Origin: a virus
Strand: one strand, 5' to 3'
Virus record (IMG/VR): IMGVR_UViG_3300033134_000007
Span: 1 to 39,406 of that record
DNA length: 39,406 nt
Part shown: piece after piece, positions 36,703-39,406 of the stretch
How the letters are laid out: the number at the start of each line of letters is the position of its first letter
Numbering within the stretch: position 1 is the first letter of the stretch
The notes under the pieces: model-generated
The model's input: only the letters and a program-made list of their open reading frames with translations
The model's database searches: none
Told to the model about the DNA's origin: nothing
Made by a program: the position numbers and the translations under genes

Positions 36703-37668
36703 ATGCCGTATCCGTGGCAATCCGGTGAGACGCTCACCGCACCCGACCTCAACGCCGCCATTGCCGACGCCACCGGCGCGGCCGGCAGCACGGGGCCGAC
36801 CGGCCCGGCGGGGCCTGCCGGGGCGACCGGGGCCACCGGGCCCGCTGGTCCCACCGGGGCGAGCGGAGCGCCCGGCGCGACGGGGCCGCAGGGGCCGGCC
36901 AACGGCCCGACCGGGGCCACCGGGGCGACCGGCCCGGCGGGCGCCACCGGGGCGACAGGGCCGGCCGGGGCGGCCGGCGCGACCGGGGCCACGGGAGCGG
37001 CCGGCGCGACCGGCCCGGCGGGCCCGACCGGCGGCACGCCGACGGTGCCGGTGCAGGTGCAGACGGCGTCGGCCCGCGGCGCCTCGTCGAGCGCGACCGC
37101 CATCACGGTCACGTTCGCCGCGCCGACGACCATCGGCAATACCGTGCTGTTCCTCGCCGTCGGTTACGGTTCGGGGTTCGGCAGCGGCGTGGCACAGGGC
37201 GCCATGTCGATGACCAATGCGGTCCTGCTCTACCGTGACGCCGGCAATCTGCAGAACTACCAGCAACTGGCGGTGTTCGCCGCGCTCGTCACCAGCCCGG
37301 CGAGCGCCTACACGCTCACCATCACCAACCCGAGCGGCTATGACAGCGTGCTCGCGGTCGAGCTCTCCGGCGTCAAGCAGATCGTTGTTTCCGGCGGATC
37401 CCCGCTCGTGTCCGGCAGCCAGGTCACCCTGCCGCTTTACCTGCCCAGCGGGGGGCTGACCTATCTCGCGTTCGAGTTCGACAACGACGTCGGCGCGCAG
37501 AGCGCGTTCACTGCCGGCCTGACCCCGCTCGCCGGCTATACGACCGGCGGGCACGCCGGGGTGTTCGCCGCCGTCGCGTCCTCGGCCAACGGCACCCTGC
37601 AGGGGTTCACGGTGACGACCGCGCCGCAGTATCCGGTCCACCTGCTGGTCACCGCGCTCGGCAACTGA
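36703..37668 (+). CDS. Collagen-like tail fibre protein
   Basis: A 321-aa product from ATG 36703. Residues about 25-110 are Gly-X-Thr/Pro collagen-like triplets ([20 protein letters not shown]), encoded by GC-rich near-repeat DNA, so recombination and slippage are likely. The C-terminal 200 residues are a strand-rich domain ([20 protein letters not shown], and [20 protein letters not shown]), probably a trimeric receptor-binding or adhesive head. The start [20 protein letters not shown] resembles fibre docking segments. Collagen triplets in phage fibres form trimeric shafts. The C-terminal domain has a similar character to the domain inserted in the gp10-like protein. Confidence 0.8.
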   Translation: MPYPWQSGETLTAPDLNAAIADATGAAGSTGPTGPAGPAGATGATGPAGPTGASGAPGATGPQGPANGPTGATGATGPAGATGATGPAGAAGATGATGAAGATGPAGPTGGTPTVPVQVQTASARGASSSATAITVTFAAPTTIGNTVLFLAVGYGSGFGSGVAQGAMSMTNAVLLYRDAGNLQNYQQLAVFAALVTSPASAYTLTITNPSGYDSVLAVELSGVKQIVVSGGSPLVSGSQVTLPLYLPSGGLTYLAFEFDNDVGAQSAFTAGLTPLAGYTTGGHAGVFAAVASSANGTLQGFTVTTAPQYPVHLLVTALGN

Positions 37669-37670
37669 CG

Positions 37671-38186
37671 TTGATACTCGACACCCCCAGCCGCAGCCTG
37701 CAGATCGCCCTCGGTGAGGCGCAGGCGAGCACGCCGTGCGATGTTACCGCCTGCTATGCGGCGCAGACCAATGCGGGAGGGTTTCTGACCAGCCTGGCGC
37801 ACGCGCACAGCACCGGCACCGCGGCCATTACGATCGTGCCGGCGCCGGCCCCCGGCACGCAGTACCTCGTCAACGAGTGCCGGCTGCACAACAACGACAG
37901 CGTGCAGCACACCGTTTCGCTGCTGTTGCTCGATGGCGCCGCCAGTTTCGTGGTTTATTCCGGCTCCGTCGCGGCGGGCGGCGACTGGGTCTACACGCCG
38001 GGCGCCGGGACCGGTGGCAGCGTCAGTGGTGGCGGCGGGGCGGGCGAGTGGACCGCCGGCCCGGTGGCCAGCCTCGGTGCCGGCCTGGCGCTGGCCGGCG
38101 GCATCCTTTCCGCGCCGGATGCGTCCCTGACGTCGGCGGCCTGGCTGCTGACGCGCACGATGGTTTGGTTCAGCCATGATTCTTGA
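37671..38186 (+). CDS. Tail protein with fibre-type N-terminus, first tandem copy (short)
   Basis: A 171-aa product from TTG 37671. The N-terminal 115 residues (ILDTPSRSLQIALGEAQAST, LVNECRLHNNDSVQHTVSLL and GGDWVYTPGAGTGG) are repeated closely in the next gene, so the two are tandem duplicates; 28 bases at the start are identical. Here the frame ends after an Ala-rich tail with no distal domain, while the second copy continues into a Gly-rich adhesin. It may be a truncated or alternative form. It overlaps the next gene by 11 bases. Confidence 0.7.
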   Translation: MILDTPSRSLQIALGEAQASTPCDVTACYAAQTNAGGFLTSLAHAHSTGTAAITIVPAPAPGTQYLVNECRLHNNDSVQHTVSLLLLDGAASFVVYSGSVAAGGDWVYTPGAGTGGSVSGGGGAGEWTAGPVASLGAGLALAGGILSAPDASLTSAAWLLTRTMVWFSHDS

Positions 38187-38212
38187 CACCCCCAGCCGCA
38201 GCCTGCAGATCG
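37680..38212 (+). repeat. Tandem duplication of the N-terminal adhesin module
   Basis: The 28-bp segment 37680-37707 is identical to 38185-38212, and the following about 300 bp of both genes encode clearly similar proteins. This is a recent tandem duplication, with divergence growing away from the start; the identical block is a recombination target. Confidence 0.9.
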
Positions 38213-39406
38213 TGCTGGGCGAGGCGCAGGCAACGACGCCGTGCGACATCGTGGTCTGTTATGCCTCGTCATCATCTTCGCTGTTCACGCCCGCACTCGC
38301 GCATACCGCCTCCAACGGCACCACGGCGGTGACCGCGCTCGCCGCACCGGCGGCGGGCCTGGTCTACCAGGTGCGCGAGGTGCGGCTGTATAATAACGAC
38401 ACCGTAACACACACCGTCACCCTGCGCCTGCTGGACGGGGCGACCACGCGGGTGGTCTACGCCGGCCCGGTCGCGGCCGGGGCCGACTGGGTCTACACGC
38501 CGGGCGCCGGCATCGCCGGGGGCGCGCAGGCATGGAACGCCGGCGTGGTGCTGGGCCTCGGCGCCAACCTCGTCCTGAACAGCGGCACCCTGTCATCGCC
38601 CACACAGGCGCAGGAATGGACCGCCGGCGCGGTCGCGACCTTGGGCAGCAACCTGACGTTGGCCAGCGGCACGCTCGCCGCCACGGTGCCCGCCGCCGGG
38701 ACCGCCACGCCGGTGATGAACGGCACCGGAACCGCCGGCGCGGCGACCACCTACGCGCGGAGCGATCACCAGCACCCCGGCGATACTGTCGCCTATGGCC
38801 CGCTGTTCGGCACTGGCGCCGATGGCAACGTCACGATATCCAGCGGCACCACGACCCTGACGCGGGATACCCATTACGCCAACCTCACGATCAGCGGGGG
38901 CACGCTGTCAACCGCCGGGTTCCGTCTTTTCGTCAGCGGCACACTCGATATTTCCGGCGCGCCGGCAGGGGCGATCGTGCGCAGCGTGGCAACGACGGCC
39001 AATGCGTCCGGCGCGACCGGCAGCACGGTCGCGGCCATCACGGCTTCCTATGGGTTGGGCCAGGGTGGCCCGACGATCGCGAGCACCGCCAGCAGCGGCA
39101 ACACCACGACGGGGGGCACCCCGAGTGCCGCCAATGCCGCGCCGGGGTTCGCGATTGGTGGGGATGGCGCGAACGGGGCAGCGGGCGGGCAGAGCGCAAA
39201 CACGCCCCATGCCGGCGCGACGGGTGCGAGCAATACAGCGGCGGCGCGCATCCCACCGGTAACGCCGACCACGAGCCTGCTTCTGGCCGAAACGGCCAGC
39301 GGCGCGTCAGGCGCCTTTGTCTATCCGCTTGGCGGCGGCGCTGCCGGCGGCAATGGCTCGGCGGGCGGTGGCGACGGCACCAATGCCGGCGGCGGCGGCG
39401 GCGGCG
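38176..39406 (+). CDS. Gly-rich tail fibre/adhesin, N-terminal part (continues at 1-573)
   Basis: Starts at ATG 38176 and has no stop before the window end; the frame continues at 1 and ends at 573, about 558 aa in all. The N-terminal module is the second tandem copy (ILDTPSRSLQIVLGEAQATT, VYQVREVRLYNNDTVTHTV). The middle has GTGTAGAATTYARSDHQHP, a motif common in phage tail fibres, then strand-rich repeats (TISSGTTTLTRDTHYANLTI). The C-terminus is Gly-rich. Probably the distal receptor-binding protein. Very GC-rich, repeat-prone DNA near the window end could be an assembly risk. Confidence 0.75.
   Translation, partial: MILDTPSRSLQIVLGEAQATTPCDIVVCYASSSSSLFTPALAHTASNGTTAVTALAAPAAGLVYQVREVRLYNNDTVTHTVTLRLLDGATTRVVYAGPVAAGADWVYTPGAGIAGGAQAWNAGVVLGLGANLVLNSGTLSSPTQAQEWTAGAVATLGSNLTLASGTLAATVPAAGTATPVMNGTGTAGAATTYARSDHQHPGDTVAYGPLFGTGADGNVTISSGTTTLTRDTHYANLTISGGTLSTAGFRLFVSGTLDISGAPAGAIVRSVATTANASGATGSTVAAITASYGLGQGGPTIASTASSGNTTTGGTPSAANAAPGFAIGGDGANGAAGGQSANTPHAGATGASNTAAARIPPVTPTTSLLLAETASGASGAFVYPLGGGAAGGNGSAGGGDGTNAGGGGGG
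39280..39406. repeat. Terminal direct repeat, right copy
   Basis: Exact copy of 1-127. Closing the molecule here gives a 39,279-bp circle and an uninterrupted adhesin gene. Confidence 0.97.

Noticed and set aside
35788-37641. 617-codon open frame on the minus strand
   Set aside because: Shadow of the gp4-like and collagen-like genes, low-complexity and with no recognisable fold.
1-39406. tRNA genes and integrase
   Set aside because: No cloverleaf-like segment and no tyrosine- or serine-recombinase motif was found by eye; a tRNAscan and profile search would be needed to exclude them fully.

Overview
The window is a complete or nearly complete genome of a temperate tailed phage with a P22-like (podovirus) virion. 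The last 127 bases (39280-39406) exactly repeat the first 127, so the molecule closes into a circle of 39,279 bp. This could be a circular assembly, a headful-packaged permuted genome, or a circular plasmid prophage. Very high G+C, dense ATGA/TGATG gene overlaps and the protein types suggest a high-GC alphaproteobacterial host, perhaps near Acetobacteraceae; that host guess is inference.

Layout. Right arm (25577-39406, continuing into 1-10853): NusG/RfaH-like factor, small and large terminase, portal, scaffold, P22-type coat, gp4-like head completion protein, collagen-like fibre, two tandem-duplicated adhesin-type genes (the second crosses the window ends), a gp10-like tail factor split in two, another fibre, a SANT-like protein, an Fe(II)/2OG hydroxylase, a GNAT protein, then three ejection proteins, the last carrying a lytic transglycosylase. 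Next come a spanin pair, an RlpA-like protein and a GH108 endolysin (10446-13856). From 14187 to 16094 a leftward block holds small genes, an RHH protein and ParA, flanked by paired 16-bp repeats that look like a partition site. From 17277 to 20338 leftward early genes include a Bet/RecT annealase, a Gp157-like protein and an XRE repressor. Rightward from 20458 run a Cro/YdaS-like protein, a VRR-NUC nuclease, an IS110/Nop-type protein, a RecA-fold helicase and an iteron cluster (24852-25049) that is a good candidate origin.

No integrase is visible, while repressor/Cro, ParA-RHH with flanking repeats, and helicase plus iterons are. The simplest reading is a phage-plasmid that persists as an episome.

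The main discovery candidate is at 21731-22939. A phage protein with an IS110-transposase-like / Nop-like C-terminal domain carries eight stem-loops inside its own coding sequence. Every stem encloses exactly 30 nt, laid out as 12 variable nt, a 7-nt core (consensus GRAANCC, with one GAAGACC) and 11 variable nt. Stems differ between units but stay complementary. Three stem bases on each side plus the loop make 36 nt. This matches the architecture of TIGR-Tas systems (tandem interspaced guide RNA plus Nop-domain Tas protein). Here the array lies in frame within the tas-like gene, in two blocks, behind a strong ribosome-binding site.
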